Shown here: positions 52,163 through 60,006 of the stretch, piece after piece
Position numbering within the stretch: the first letter of the stretch is position 1
How the letters are laid out: every line of letters begins with the position of its first letter
Assembly (NCBI GenBank): GCA_963737285.1
Contig: CAVTRT010000002.1
Span: 2,170,001-2,234,000, forward strand
Reading direction: 5' to 3'
Source: Trebonia sp963737285
Lineage (GTDB): Bacteria > Actinomycetota > Actinomycetes > Streptosporangiales > Streptosporangiaceae
Length of the DNA stretch: 64,000 bases
The notes under the pieces: model-generated
The model's input: the letters and a program-made list of their open reading frames with translations, nothing else
The model's database searches: none
Told to the model about the DNA's origin: nothing
Made by a program: the position numbers and the translations under genes

Positions 52163-53634
52163 GGCTGCCCGTCATCGCCGAAGGCCGTGTCATCATCGGA
52201 GGCCGTGTCATCATCGGAGGCCGTGTCATCATCGGAGGCCGTGTCATCGGCGAACAGGTCGGCCGCGAGGAGGTCTGCCGCGAACCGTTGCGCTAGTTCC
52301 TCCGCCTGGGCCGTAACGTCCGACCCGGACGGGCCGCCGCGTGTACCGGGCTCGGCGCACTTCGGGAGGACACCCAGCACCTGCTGCGTCAGGAGCAGGG
52401 TCCGATCGGCGAGTTCCTGCTCATTAGCCTGACCGCTGGTGAGTGACTGCCACGCCGCCACGCTGCCGGCCACGCAGAACCGCGCCGCCCCGAGGCTCCG
52501 CTCAGGGACAGGCTCCTTCCGGCCGAGCAGTTCCCGCTTCCAGTCGCTGATGACGCCTTCGTCGTAGGCGCGCGCGGTCGCGGGCGCCAGTCCGCGCAAC
52601 TGCTTGCCACTGTTGGACGTCAGCTCCAGCAGAGCGTCGGCCACCGCCGGAACGAAGTCGAGCAGTTCCTTGAAATCCTCGTCGCCGCCAGGAAGGGAGG
52701 CTGCGAGACCGGGGACGTCTCGTTCGGGAAAAGCCCTTTCCGCGATCGCGCGGGCAACGGCGAGCCGGACCAGCGGTGGCGGGTAGCCGGCGTCCAGGAG
52801 CTTGCCGGGGTCGGGCGCGGGCCGCGTCTCCAGTTCCGTGAGCGCCCAGATGAAGGCGGGACCGGTGAGCAGCACCGCACACGCGTCGGCGAATAGCTCC
52901 TGGTGCCATCGGCACCATAGCGCCTTTTGGCTGGAGCCCACCGCATGGCTGCAGCCCACCGCACCGGCAAGGACCTCCTTCGTGCGGTCCGCGAGCTCCG
53001 GGAACTCGGCCTGTACCTGGTGGCCGACCTCGTGCGCGGCGACCACGAGCCACCAGGGCCGCCGCTGGCACATGAGCGGAAGTGCGATGACCGGGATCGG
53101 GAGCTGCTTGACATGGCGGTCGAGGATCTTGTCGATCTGTGGGCGCACGTCACGTGGGAAGTGAGCGCGGCGAGTTGCGGAAGCGGCGAATTGTGGCGAC
53201 AGATACGCGAGTGGAACAGGCGCATCGAATTCCGGGGCCGCGCCCAGGTTCTTGAGAGCAGTTTTCCAGCAACTCCAGATCACTTCACCGGCCGCGCGCA
53301 AGGTCAGCGTCATCGGGTCATCTTCCGGCCCGGCGAGCTGATCGAATTTGTCGGCATACCACCGCCAGAGCCGCCGCACGTAGAGGAGTCGCTCGTCCGC
53401 CTGACGACAGTCCTCGTACACCGTCGCAACGTCCCTCACCAGGTCGATTTTCCTGGTCTCGGCCATGAGGACGTCGATGAGCTTACGCGTTAGCCTGGCA
53501 AGGAGATCTAGCTGCGTCCGGTGCTTGCCGACCGTGGAGGAATCCTCCCATCGGGCATGCCATGCATCGATCTCGCTAGCGAGCGCCTGCAATTCGCCCA
53601 AACTTTCGGCTATCCGCGCACTGGCTTTCCCCAT
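52159..53634 (-). CDS. HEXXH metallopeptidase-like protein, first gene of the cluster
   Basis: Protein of about 491 residues from ATG 53634; the frame is open to 53655. VVAAHEVGHQVQAEF carries the zinc motif HEVGH (residues 201-205), and WHQELFADACAVLL further on supplies a third ligand (Glu), a gluzincin-like arrangement. An N-terminal helical region (1-120) precedes it. The C-terminus ends in acidic repeats of DDTASD encoded by an 18-base tandem repeat. Substrate unknown; by position it could process or be processed by the CHAT/STAND proteins. It is the first gene after the promoter region near 53650-53720. Confidence 0.82.
   Translation of the reverse strand: MGKASARIAESLGELQALASEIDAWHARWEDSSTVGKHRTQLDLLARLTRKLIDVLMAETRKIDLVRDVATVYEDCRQADERLLYVRRLWRWYADKFDQLAGPEDDPMTLTLRAAGEVIWSCWKTALKNLGAAPEFDAPVPLAYLSPQFAASATRRAHFPRDVRPQIDKILDRHVKQLPIPVIALPLMCQRRPWWLVVAAHEVGHQVQAEFPELADRTKEVLAGAVGCSHAVGSSQKALWCRWHQELFADACAVLLTGPAFIWALTELETRPAPDPGKLLDAGYPPPLVRLAVARAIAERAFPERDVPGLAASLPGGDEDFKELLDFVPAVADALLELTSNSGKQLRGLAPATARAYDEGVISDWKRELLGRKEPVPERSLGAARFCVAGSVAAWQSLTSGQANEQELADRTLLLTQQVLGVLPKCAEPGTRGGPSGSDVTAQAEELAQRFAADLLAADLFADDTASDDDTASDDDTASDDDTAFGDDGQP
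52183..52248 (-). repeat. 18-base tandem repeat in the metallopeptidase gene
   Basis: Unit ggccgtgtcatcatcgga at 52183-52200, 52201-52218 and 52219-52236, then a partial copy. Encodes repeated DDTASD. In-frame length variation is possible. Confidence 0.85.
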
Positions 53635-53728
53635 CCTTGCCCCCCACCGGCGCAAAAGTGCTTGGGGGACGATGATACGACCTGCGCAGGCGCATACCGT
53701 AACGAAATGTAGATAACAATTTTTATCT

Positions 53729-54115
53729 TTAGCTGCCGAGGCCCGCTCCCAGGCCCTGGCTGGCTATCGCCTGCTCGTCAGCGAGGGCGATGGCGAGCTC
53801 GCCCTCGATGTTCGGGTGCAGCGGGGCCCGGTCGGTCGGCCCCTGCACGTAGGAGTCGGTCGAGCACGGCTCGTGCCCGCTGAACTGAGGCTGAGCCACC
53901 CCGAAGCCGAATGCCCCCGCCCCCTGCGCGAGCACCGTGTTCAGCTGGTCGAGCCGGGAGGCTAGGTCCCCGGCCTTCGCCTGGGTCATCCCGTAGTGCG
54001 ACAGGCAGCTTAGCGAGCTGCCGAACGGCGAGTAGTACTCGTTCACCAGCACCTCAGGGTGCCACGGCAGGTTAGTAAGCTCCGACAGCAGCTCGTAGTA
54101 GTGCCGGGTGAGCTG
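53729..54115 (-). pseudogene. Truncated SGNH/GDSL hydrolase remnant
   Basis: Only the C-terminal part of an SGNH-type esterase remains: NEYYSPFGSSLSCLSHYG, LDQLNTVLAQGAGAFGFGVAQPQFSGHEPCS and the final catalytic-block-V-like PLHPNIEGELAIALADEQAI (with Asp/His of the triad). No GDS motif, signal peptide or N-terminal half is present upstream; the frame before 54115 is not credible. The gene was evidently cut, perhaps when the island next to it arrived. It lies about 95 bases from the start of the first cluster gene. Confidence 0.75.
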
Positions 54116-54219
54116 GCCTGTCCGGGGTTGTCCGACCATTTCGCAGCCGCAGACGAACCCCTCACAAGCTGCGAATACTTGATTTGGCCAGATGAACGCG
54201 CGCTCATGGGAGGGGCAGG

Positions 54220-54918
54220 ATGGGCGAGTTGAGAGGGCACCGTGGTGCCTGGAGCGATTAGGTCGCCGAGGCGTACCTGCTCGCCCTGGCCGAGTGGACG
54301 AGCGATGACATCCCGCTGGCTGCCTGCCGCCCGGCTGGGGCACCCGCCTGCGTGGCCGAGGACATGCGGGTCATCGCGGCACTGTCGCTGCGCCGCGCCC
54401 TATCCGGCGCGATGATCCCCGCGCCCCGGCCTGGCGCGCGTTCCGGATCCTCCGGCGGGGAGCATGACCTGCTGGCCGACAAGGCAGAGCAGGTCGAACG
54501 GATCGCCGACATCGTGGTCCGCAGCCTGCTTGAGAACCCGGAACTGCCCGCCGCCAAGGCCGTCGAGGCCGTCCGCGATGATCTAGCCCGACTGCTCGCC
54601 GACCCGACGGACCCGGTGGTCGACCAGCTAGCCGGCATCGCCGCCCAGCTTTCTGACCGCCTTGCCCGCCCGTTGGCGGCCGACTCGCCTGTCACCCCCC
54701 AGCAGGCTCGCCGCCTGCTGGGGACCCTGACGCCCCTTACCGCCCAGCTGTCCGCGATCGCCACCGAATTACCCGCCTGCGCGGGCACGCGGCGGCTTTG
54801 TGCCCGCGCAGGTGCAGCCAAGGCGCTAGTCCGTGCCGGCCTCCATGGCAGCATGGTCCAGCAGCTCGTCGCTGGACTCCTCACCCGAGGAGGCGATCAT
54901 GTCCGCGCCGCCGACTGA
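54220..54918 (+). pseudogene. Amber-interrupted reading frame of unknown function
   Basis: An ATG at 54220 with GGAGGGG before it begins MGELRGHRGAWSD, then an in-frame TAG at 54259-54261, after which the frame continues open (VAEAYLLALAEWTSDDIP) to 54918. A GTG restart at 54352 is possible. The later part is helical (EQVERIADIVVRSLLENPELP, VVDQLAGIAAQLSDRLARP) and unlike known families to my eye. It runs through a hairpin and overlaps argG, so its end is doubtful. It may be a decayed gene or a suppressed readthrough. Confidence 0.4.
54776..54812. terminator. Terminator hairpin downstream of argG
   Basis: Perfect 13-base stem (54776-54788 with 54800-54812), 11-base loop, 14 bases beyond the argG stop on the minus strand. 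Works for either direction in principle. Confidence 0.8.
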
Positions 54919-56280
54919 CGGGGCACCGATCAGGGCGGCGGTCGCCGACTGGACGGCCTGCGCCTGCACGGTTAGCGCCGGGTGCGGGCTGCCTATCACG
55001 CCGAGGCCGGCGTACTGCTCCAGCTTGGCGCGGGAGTCGGCGATGTCCAGGTTCCGCATCGTGAGCTGCCCGATGCGGTCCACCGGCCCGAACGCCGCAT
55101 CCTCCACCCGCTCCATCGACAGCTTCTCCGGGTGGTAGCTGAATGCCAGGCCCGTCGTGTCGAGGACCGAGTAGTCCTCCCCGCGCCGTAGCCGCAGCGT
55201 CACCTCCCCGGTGATCGCGGTGCCGACCCAGCGCTGCAGCGACTCGCGCAGCATGAGCGCCTGCGGGTCAAGCCAGCGGCCCTCGTACAGCAGCCGGCCA
55301 AGCTTGCGTCCCTCGTTGTGGTAGGCGGCGATGGTGTCCTCGTTGTGGATCGCGCTGATGAGCCGCTCGTAGGCGATGTGCAGCAGCGCCATGCCCGGGG
55401 CCTCGTAGATGCCACGCGACTTGGCCTCGATGATCCGGTTCTCGATCTGGTCGGACATCCCCAGCCCGTGCCGCCCGCCGACCGCGTTGGCCTCGATCAC
55501 CAGGTCGACCGGGGAGGCGAACTCCTTGCCGTTGATGGACACCGGCCGCCCCTGCGCGAACCCGACCGTGACGTCCTCAGCAGCGATCTCGATTACCGGG
55601 TCAAAGAACCGCACGCCCATGATCGGCTCGACGATCTCGATCCCCGTATTCAGCTGCTCCAGCGACTTGGCCTCGTGGGTCGCGCCCCAGATGTTCGCGT
55701 CGGTGGAGTACGCCTTCTCCGTACTGGCCCGGTACGGCAGGCCGCGCTCAAGCAGCCACTCCGACATCTCCTTGCGCCCGCCGAGCTCGCCGACGAAGGT
55801 CGCGTCCAGCCACGGCTTGTAGACCCGCAACGCTGGGTTGGTCAGCAGCCCGTACCGGTAGAACCGCTCGATGTCGTTGCCCTTGTAGGTGGACCCGTCA
55901 CCCCAGATCTGCACGCCGTCGTCCATCATCGCGCGCACCAGCAGCGTGCCAGTGACGGCCCGGCCGAGCGGCGTGGTGTTGAAGTAGGCTCGCCCGCCGG
56001 ACCGGATGTGGAAGGCGCCGCAGGCCAGGGCCGCGAGTCCCTCCTCCACGAGCGCCGCCCGGCAGTCGACCAGTCGCGCGATCTCCGCCCCGTAAGCGCC
56101 TGCCCGTCCGGGCACCGAGCCAATGTCCGGCTCGTCGTACTGCCCGATGTTCGCGGTGTACGTGCATGGCACCGCACCCTTCTCGCGCATCCACGCGACC
56201 GCGACCGACGTGTCGAGCCCGCCGGAAAAGGCGATTCCTACACGTTCACCGACAGGCAGGGAAGTCAGCACCTTGGACAT
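54826..56280 (-). CDS. argG: Argininosuccinate synthase
   Basis: Makes argininosuccinate from citrulline, aspartate and ATP in arginine synthesis. About 484 residues from ATG 56280, the long (type 2) form. The PP-loop is VGIAFSGGLDTS at 14-25. WGDGSTYKGNDIERFYRY and ATHEAKSLEQLNTG are substrate-binding segments. The start at 56280 gives MSKVLTSLPVGERV; the frame is open to 56340 but overlaps a putative ArgR operator. Single gene, apart from the other arginine genes. Confidence 0.96.
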   Translation of the reverse strand: MSKVLTSLPVGERVGIAFSGGLDTSVAVAWMREKGAVPCTYTANIGQYDEPDIGSVPGRAGAYGAEIARLVDCRAALVEEGLAALACGAFHIRSGGRAYFNTTPLGRAVTGTLLVRAMMDDGVQIWGDGSTYKGNDIERFYRYGLLTNPALRVYKPWLDATFVGELGGRKEMSEWLLERGLPYRASTEKAYSTDANIWGATHEAKSLEQLNTGIEIVEPIMGVRFFDPVIEIAAEDVTVGFAQGRPVSINGKEFASPVDLVIEANAVGGRHGLGMSDQIENRIIEAKSRGIYEAPGMALLHIAYERLISAIHNEDTIAAYHNEGRKLGRLLYEGRWLDPQALMLRESLQRWVGTAITGEVTLRLRRGEDYSVLDTTGLAFSYHPEKLSMERVEDAAFGPVDRIGQLTMRNLDIADSRAKLEQYAGLGVIGSPHPALTVQAQAVQSATAALIGAPSVGGADMIASSGEESSDELLDHAAMEAGTD

Positions 56281-56302
56281 GCCTAAAGTATATGCACGCC
56301 AC

Positions 56303-56316
56303 TGCATATTCATGCA
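56303..56316. promoter_or_regulatory. Putative ARG box (ArgR operator) of argG
   Basis: tgcatattcatgca at 56303-56316 has the TGCAT-N4-ATGCA form of actinomycete ARG boxes, 23 bases from the argG start. Just beside it, tatgcacgccactgcata (56291-56308) is a second imperfect dyad. Repression of argG by ArgR with arginine is inferred. Confidence 0.55.
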
Positions 56317-56359
56317 ACCGGCCCGCCCACCCCGGCGCAAGCGCCGGGTAGCGCGAGAA

Positions 56360-56389
56360 CGGCCCGCCCGGGATCTTCCTGGCGGGCCG
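56360..56389 (-). terminator. Terminator hairpin after thrS
   Basis: Stem of 9 perfect bases (56360-56368 with 56381-56389), 12-base loop, about 20 bases past the thrS stop on the minus strand. Confidence 0.7.
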
Positions 56390-56408
56390 CTGGACGCGCT
56401 GACGCGTG

Positions 56409-58397
56409 TCAGACCTGGGCGCGCGACTGTATCGCGGCGATGATCTCCGCGACCGCGTCATCGATCGGTACGCCGTTGTTCTGGGTGCCGTTGCGGTAGC
56501 GGAAGGACACCGCCCCTGCGGCCACATCGTCATCGCCCGCCAGCAGCATGAAGGGGATCTTCTGCTTCTGGGCGTTGCGGATCTTCTTCTGCATCCGGTC
56601 GTCGCTCGAGTCCACCTCGACCCGCACACGAGCTGCCCGAAGGCGCTGCGCCAGGGAATCGAGGTATGGAACGTGCTGGTCAGAAATCGGGATGCCAACC
56701 ACCTGAACAGGCGCCAGCCACGGCGGCATCGCGCCGGCGTAGTGCTCGATCAGCACGCCCATGAACCGCTCGATCGACCCGAACAGTGCCCGGTGGATCA
56801 TGATCGGCTGCTGCCGGGTACCGTCGGCGGCCTGGTACTCAAGCCCGAACCGCTTGGGCTGGTTGAAGTCCAGCTGAATGGTGGACAGCTGCCAGCTCCG
56901 GCCGATCGCGTCACGCGCCTGGACCGAGATCTTCGGCCCGTAGAACGCCGCGCCACCCGGGTCGGGGACCAGCTCAAGGCCGGATTCGGTGGCGACCCGG
57001 CGCAGGGTCTCGGTCGCCGCCTCCCACTCCTCGTCCGAGCCGATGAACTTCTCTGAGTCGCCGCGGGTGGACAGCTCAAGGAAGAAGTCATCGAGCCCGT
57101 AGTCGCGCAGCAAGTCGAGCACGAAGGTGAGCAAGTTGGTCAGCTCGTCCTCCATCTGCTCAGGGGTGCAGTAGATGTGCGAGTCGTCCTGGGTCAGCCC
57201 GCGCACCCGGGTCAGGCCGTGCACGACGCCGGACTTCTCGTACCGGTAGACGGTGCCGAACTCGAAAAGCCGCAGCGGCAGCTCCCGGTAGGAACGGCCG
57301 CGCGCCCGGAAGATCAGGTTGTGCATCGGGCAGTTCATGGCCTTGAGGTAGTACTCAGCACCCTCAAGCTCCATGGGCGGGAACATCGTGTCGGCGTAGT
57401 ACGGCAAGTGCCCCGAGGTCTCGAAGAGGTGCCCCTTGGTGATGTGCGGGGTGTTGACGAACTCGTAGCCCGCCGCCTCATGCCGCAGCCGCGCGTAGTG
57501 CTCCATCTCCCGGCGGATGATGCCGCCCTTGGGGTGGAAGACCGCCAGGCCGGAGCCGATCTCGTCGGGGAAGGAGAACAGGTCCAGCTCGGCTCCGAGC
57601 TTGCGGTGGTCGCGGCGCTCGGCCTCCTCCAGCATCTTGAGGTAGCCGTCTTGCGCGGCGCGGGACTCCCACGCGGTCCCGTAGATGCGCTGGAGCTGCG
57701 GGTTCTTCTCGCTGCCCCGCCAGTAGGCCCCGGCGTTGCGCATCAGCTTGAAGGCCGGGATGTGCCTGGTGGACGGCACGTGCGGTCCCCGGCACAGGTC
57801 CTTCCAGGACAGCTCGCCGGTCTTGGCGTCGATGTTGTCGTAGATGGTCAGCACGCCCGCGCCGACTTCGGTCGATGCCTCGTCGTCGGCGGAAGGCGCC
57901 CCGCTTTTGCCCTTGATGCCGATGAGCTCGAGCTTGAACGGCTCGTCCTTGAGCTCGGCCCTGGCCTCCTCATCGGTGACCTCACGCCTGGCGAAAAGCT
58001 GGCCCTGCTTGACGATGTCGCGCATCCGCGACTCGATCTTCTTCAGGTCCTCGGGGGTGAACGCGCGGTCGACCTGGAAGTCGTAGTAGAAGCCGTTCTC
58101 GATCGGCGGCCCGATGCCTAGCTTGGCCTCGGAGAAGATCTCTTGCACCGCCTGCGCCATGACGTGCGCGGTGGAGTGCCGGATAACCGAGCGGCCCTCA
58201 GCAGAGTCGACGGAGACCGGTTCCACCTCGTCACCGTCGGCCAGGATCCAGGCGAGGTCCCGGAGCTGGCCGTTGACGCGTGCGACAACGACGTCCCGCT
58301 CTGCGGCGAACAGGTCTGCGGCGGTAGTCCCAGTCGTAACCTCGCGTTCGGCCCGCTGGGACTCGCGGTCGAGCACGCGGATGCTGATCTGGGACAC
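56409..58397 (-). CDS. thrS: Threonyl-tRNA synthetase
   Basis: Charges tRNA(Thr) and is essential. 662 residues, the usual length. TGS domain (1-65), then an editing domain with HSTAHVMAQAV, the catalytic core with KAMNCPMHNLIFR (zinc Cys and His), motif 2 FEFGTVYRYEKSGVVHGLTRVRGLTQDDSH, and the C-terminal anticodon-binding domain from about 560. The GTG start follows a double palindromic repeat about 40 bases upstream. No T-box leader is recognisable. Confidence 0.97.
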   Translation of the reverse strand: MSQISIRVLDRESQRAEREVTTGTTAADLFAAERDVVVARVNGQLRDLAWILADGDEVEPVSVDSAEGRSVIRHSTAHVMAQAVQEIFSEAKLGIGPPIENGFYYDFQVDRAFTPEDLKKIESRMRDIVKQGQLFARREVTDEEARAELKDEPFKLELIGIKGKSGAPSADDEASTEVGAGVLTIYDNIDAKTGELSWKDLCRGPHVPSTRHIPAFKLMRNAGAYWRGSEKNPQLQRIYGTAWESRAAQDGYLKMLEEAERRDHRKLGAELDLFSFPDEIGSGLAVFHPKGGIIRREMEHYARLRHEAAGYEFVNTPHITKGHLFETSGHLPYYADTMFPPMELEGAEYYLKAMNCPMHNLIFRARGRSYRELPLRLFEFGTVYRYEKSGVVHGLTRVRGLTQDDSHIYCTPEQMEDELTNLLTFVLDLLRDYGLDDFFLELSTRGDSEKFIGSDEEWEAATETLRRVATESGLELVPDPGGAAFYGPKISVQARDAIGRSWQLSTIQLDFNQPKRFGLEYQAADGTRQQPIMIHRALFGSIERFMGVLIEHYAGAMPPWLAPVQVVGIPISDQHVPYLDSLAQRLRAARVRVEVDSSDDRMQKKIRNAQKQKIPFMLLAGDDDVAAGAVSFRYRNGTQNNGVPIDDAVAEIIAAIQSRAQV

Positions 58398-58436
58398 GGT
58401 TGTCTGCTTTCAGTCGACGTCGGCTGTGCTTTCGGG

Positions 58437-58466
58437 CCTGTATTTCAGGTTCCTGTATTTCAGGTC
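58437..58466. repeat. Tandem palindromic repeat upstream of thrS
   Basis: cctgtatttcagg occurs twice in perfect tandem (58437-58449 and 58452-58464), 40 to 69 bases before the thrS start. Each copy is itself a near-palindrome (cctg...cagg). The arrangement looks like two operator half-turns for an unknown regulator. Confidence 0.6.
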
Positions 58467-58539
58467 CGATGTTACCGGGCGCCGTATCAAGTCCCCACCT
58501 CAATAGGGGGCCACAGCCAGGCGGGCAGGCCCGCCGGCC

Positions 58540-59106
58540 TCACCGCCGCAGGCTCGCGGACGGTTCAGGAGTCGGGCCAGAGGTGCTAGTCGGCTCAGGG
58601 GTCGGGACGCCCGGCGCCGCGGCACTCGGTTCAGGAGTCGGGCCAAAGGTGCTAGTCGGCTCAGGGGTCGGGACGCCCGGCGCCGCGGCACTCGGCTCAG
58701 GAGTCGGGACCGGGCACGTCGGCGACGGCTCAGCAGTAGCCCCCGCGGCCACGACGGTGAGCTCGATCCTCGCTCCACGAGGCACGCGTGTTTCCGCCTG
58801 CGGCGCCTGGAGCATCACGGCTCCCGTCGGGATGGTCCGCGAGGCCCCGTCCTGGATGACCACCGCGAGGCCGGCTCCCCGGAGGGCCGCCACCGCTGCG
58901 GTCACCTGCTGGCCCAGGACATCCGGCACCGTCACGCTGGCACTTTGTGACGCCGTCGGGGTGGGGCTCGGCCGTGGGCTGGCAGCCGGGCGAGGTTGCC
59001 CGCAGGGAGGCGGTCCCACTGGCCCTGCTGGTGCCCTGGTAGGCGGCGGGCACTCCTGGCTTCGCCTGACCGGAACGGGTGGCCGCGATAGCACCGACCG
59101 AGCCAA
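58540..59106 (-). CDS. PASTA-domain protein, external part (frameshifted)
   Basis: Second frame of the gene that starts at 59293. From about 58990 on it reads as a Pro/Ser/Thr linker and one PASTA domain (VTVPDVLGQQVTAAVAALRGAGLAVVI...GARIELTVVAAG), then a Pro/Glu/Thr tail built from a 66-base repeat. PASTA domains bind peptidoglycan or muropeptides. The first 35 residues of this frame are a shadow. Removing one base near 58960-59010 joins it to the membrane part. Confidence 0.7.
   Translation of the reverse strand: MARSVLSRPPVPVRRSQECPPPTRAPAGPVGPPPCGQPRPAASPRPSPTPTASQSASVTVPDVLGQQVTAAVAALRGAGLAVVIQDGASRTIPTGAVMLQAPQAETRVPRGARIELTVVAAGATAEPSPTCPVPTPEPSAAAPGVPTPEPTSTFGPTPEPSAAAPGVPTPEPTSTSGPTPEPSASLRR
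58566..58710 (-). repeat. 66-base tandem repeat in the PASTA protein tail
   Basis: Near-identical copies at 58566-58631 and 58632-58697 plus a partial third. They encode 22-residue Pro/Glu/Ser/Thr units (PTPEPSAAAPGVPTPEPTST). Confidence 0.85.
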
Positions 59107-59293
59107 CGACGACCAGGACTGCCGCTGCCGCCAGGGTGGGCACTAGCCATGACTTCACTGTCCGCTCCACGTTCCGCACGGTGATCTCCTCGTAGGTCAG
59201 CTGTCGTGGTGGTTCCGGCACGACCCGCTTCAGCAGGTCCGCCAGGTGCTGCTCGTCGGCCCCGATGCCGCCTTCGTCGCCCGGATACCTCAT
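58730..59293 (-). CDS. PASTA-domain protein, cytoplasmic and membrane part (frameshifted)
   Basis: First frame of the gene downstream of the sigma factor. Start ATG 59293 has GGGAGG before it. A cytoplasmic stretch (DEQHLADLLKRVVPEPPRQLTYEEI) is followed by a membrane segment SWLVPTLAAAAVLVVVGSVGAIAA (about 48-71) and a linker. After about 58990 the frame turns into Gly/Arg-rich nonsense while the PASTA domain appears in the other frame. With the sigma gene 50 bases upstream, it may be a membrane anti-sigma-like or sensor partner; there is no zinc anti-sigma motif, so this is inferred from position. Confidence 0.7.
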   Translation of the reverse strand: MRYPGDEGGIGADEQHLADLLKRVVPEPPRQLTYEEITVRNVERTVKSWLVPTLAAAAVLVVVGSVGAIAATRSGQAKPGVPAAYQGTSRASGTASLRATSPGCQPTAEPHPDGVTKCQRDGAGCPGPAGDRSGGGPPGSRPRGGHPGRGLADHPDGSRDAPGAAGGNTRASWSEDRAHRRGRGGYC

Positions 59294-59342
59294 CTGGTGC
59301 CTCCCGCTCGCTTCGGGGCGCCTTGAGTGGCGATGCGGCCGG

Positions 59343-59858
59343 TCATGCCGCTGCCCCTTGTCCCAGGACTTCCGCCAGACCCGGGACGTGCCGCAGCCTG
59401 GCCAGTGCCTTTGCCGCCTGGCTCTTCACTGTCCCGACAGAGCAGCCCATGATCTGCGCCGTGTCAGTCTCAGTCCGGTCCTCGAAATAGCGCAGCGTGA
59501 TGACAGCTCGCTGCCTCGCTGTCAGCTCACGCAGTGCCCGGCGCAGCGACTCTCGCGTGTCCACCTGGCGGAACGCGCCGCTGTCGGTAGCCCACTCGGG
59601 AAGCGCCGCCGAGGCGATCTCCCCCGTCCAGCGTCGTCCGCGCCAGCGCAGGAAGGTATTGACCATGACCTTGTGCGCGTAGCCTTCGGCTGATTCCATG
59701 GCGGCCACCCGGTCCCAGCGCCGCCAGACCTCGCCCAGTGTGGTTTGCACCAGGTCCTCGGCGAGTGCCCAGTCTCCGCCCGTCAGCAGCCACGCCGCAC
59801 GCAGCATGGCACTCGACTCCCGCCGCACGAAGTCAGCAAAGTCGGGGGGTTCGGGCAT
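59343..59858 (-). CDS. SigE-family ECF sigma factor
   Basis: RNA polymerase sigma factor of 171 residues. Region 2 is FADFVRRESSAMLRAAWLLTGGDWALAEDLVQTTLGEVWRRW and region 4 is RALRELTARQRAVITLRYFEDRTETDTAQIMGCSVGTVKSQAAKALARLR. Actinobacterial SigE-type families are often linked to a membrane partner, as here. The ATG 59858 with GGGGAG before it gives MPEPPDFADF; the frame is open to 59903 but the extension is not conserved in appearance. Confidence 0.93.
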   Translation of the reverse strand: MPEPPDFADFVRRESSAMLRAAWLLTGGDWALAEDLVQTTLGEVWRRWDRVAAMESAEGYAHKVMVNTFLRWRGRRWTGEIASAALPEWATDSGAFRQVDTRESLRRALRELTARQRAVITLRYFEDRTETDTAQIMGCSVGTVKSQAAKALARLRHVPGLAEVLGQGAAA

Positions 59859-60006
59859 GACGTCTCCCCGCCTTGAGTTGGCTGGATACTCGATCACCTG
59901 CACACCTGTCTAAAGCAGGTGGGCCTGCATAAAGGTTGCCGCATACCGGGCAGCACTCCCCCGAGCCAGCGGCCGTGGGGGCAGCCGAGCCCCTACAATC
60001 AGCTTC

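Noticed and set aside
51026..52432. 468-codon plus-strand frame
   Set aside because: Antisense to the CHAT gene; its repeated SSEAV tail is the reverse of the 18-base repeat in the metallopeptidase gene.
58398..58540. T-box leader of thrS
   Set aside because: No Stem I specifier or conserved T-box bases found.
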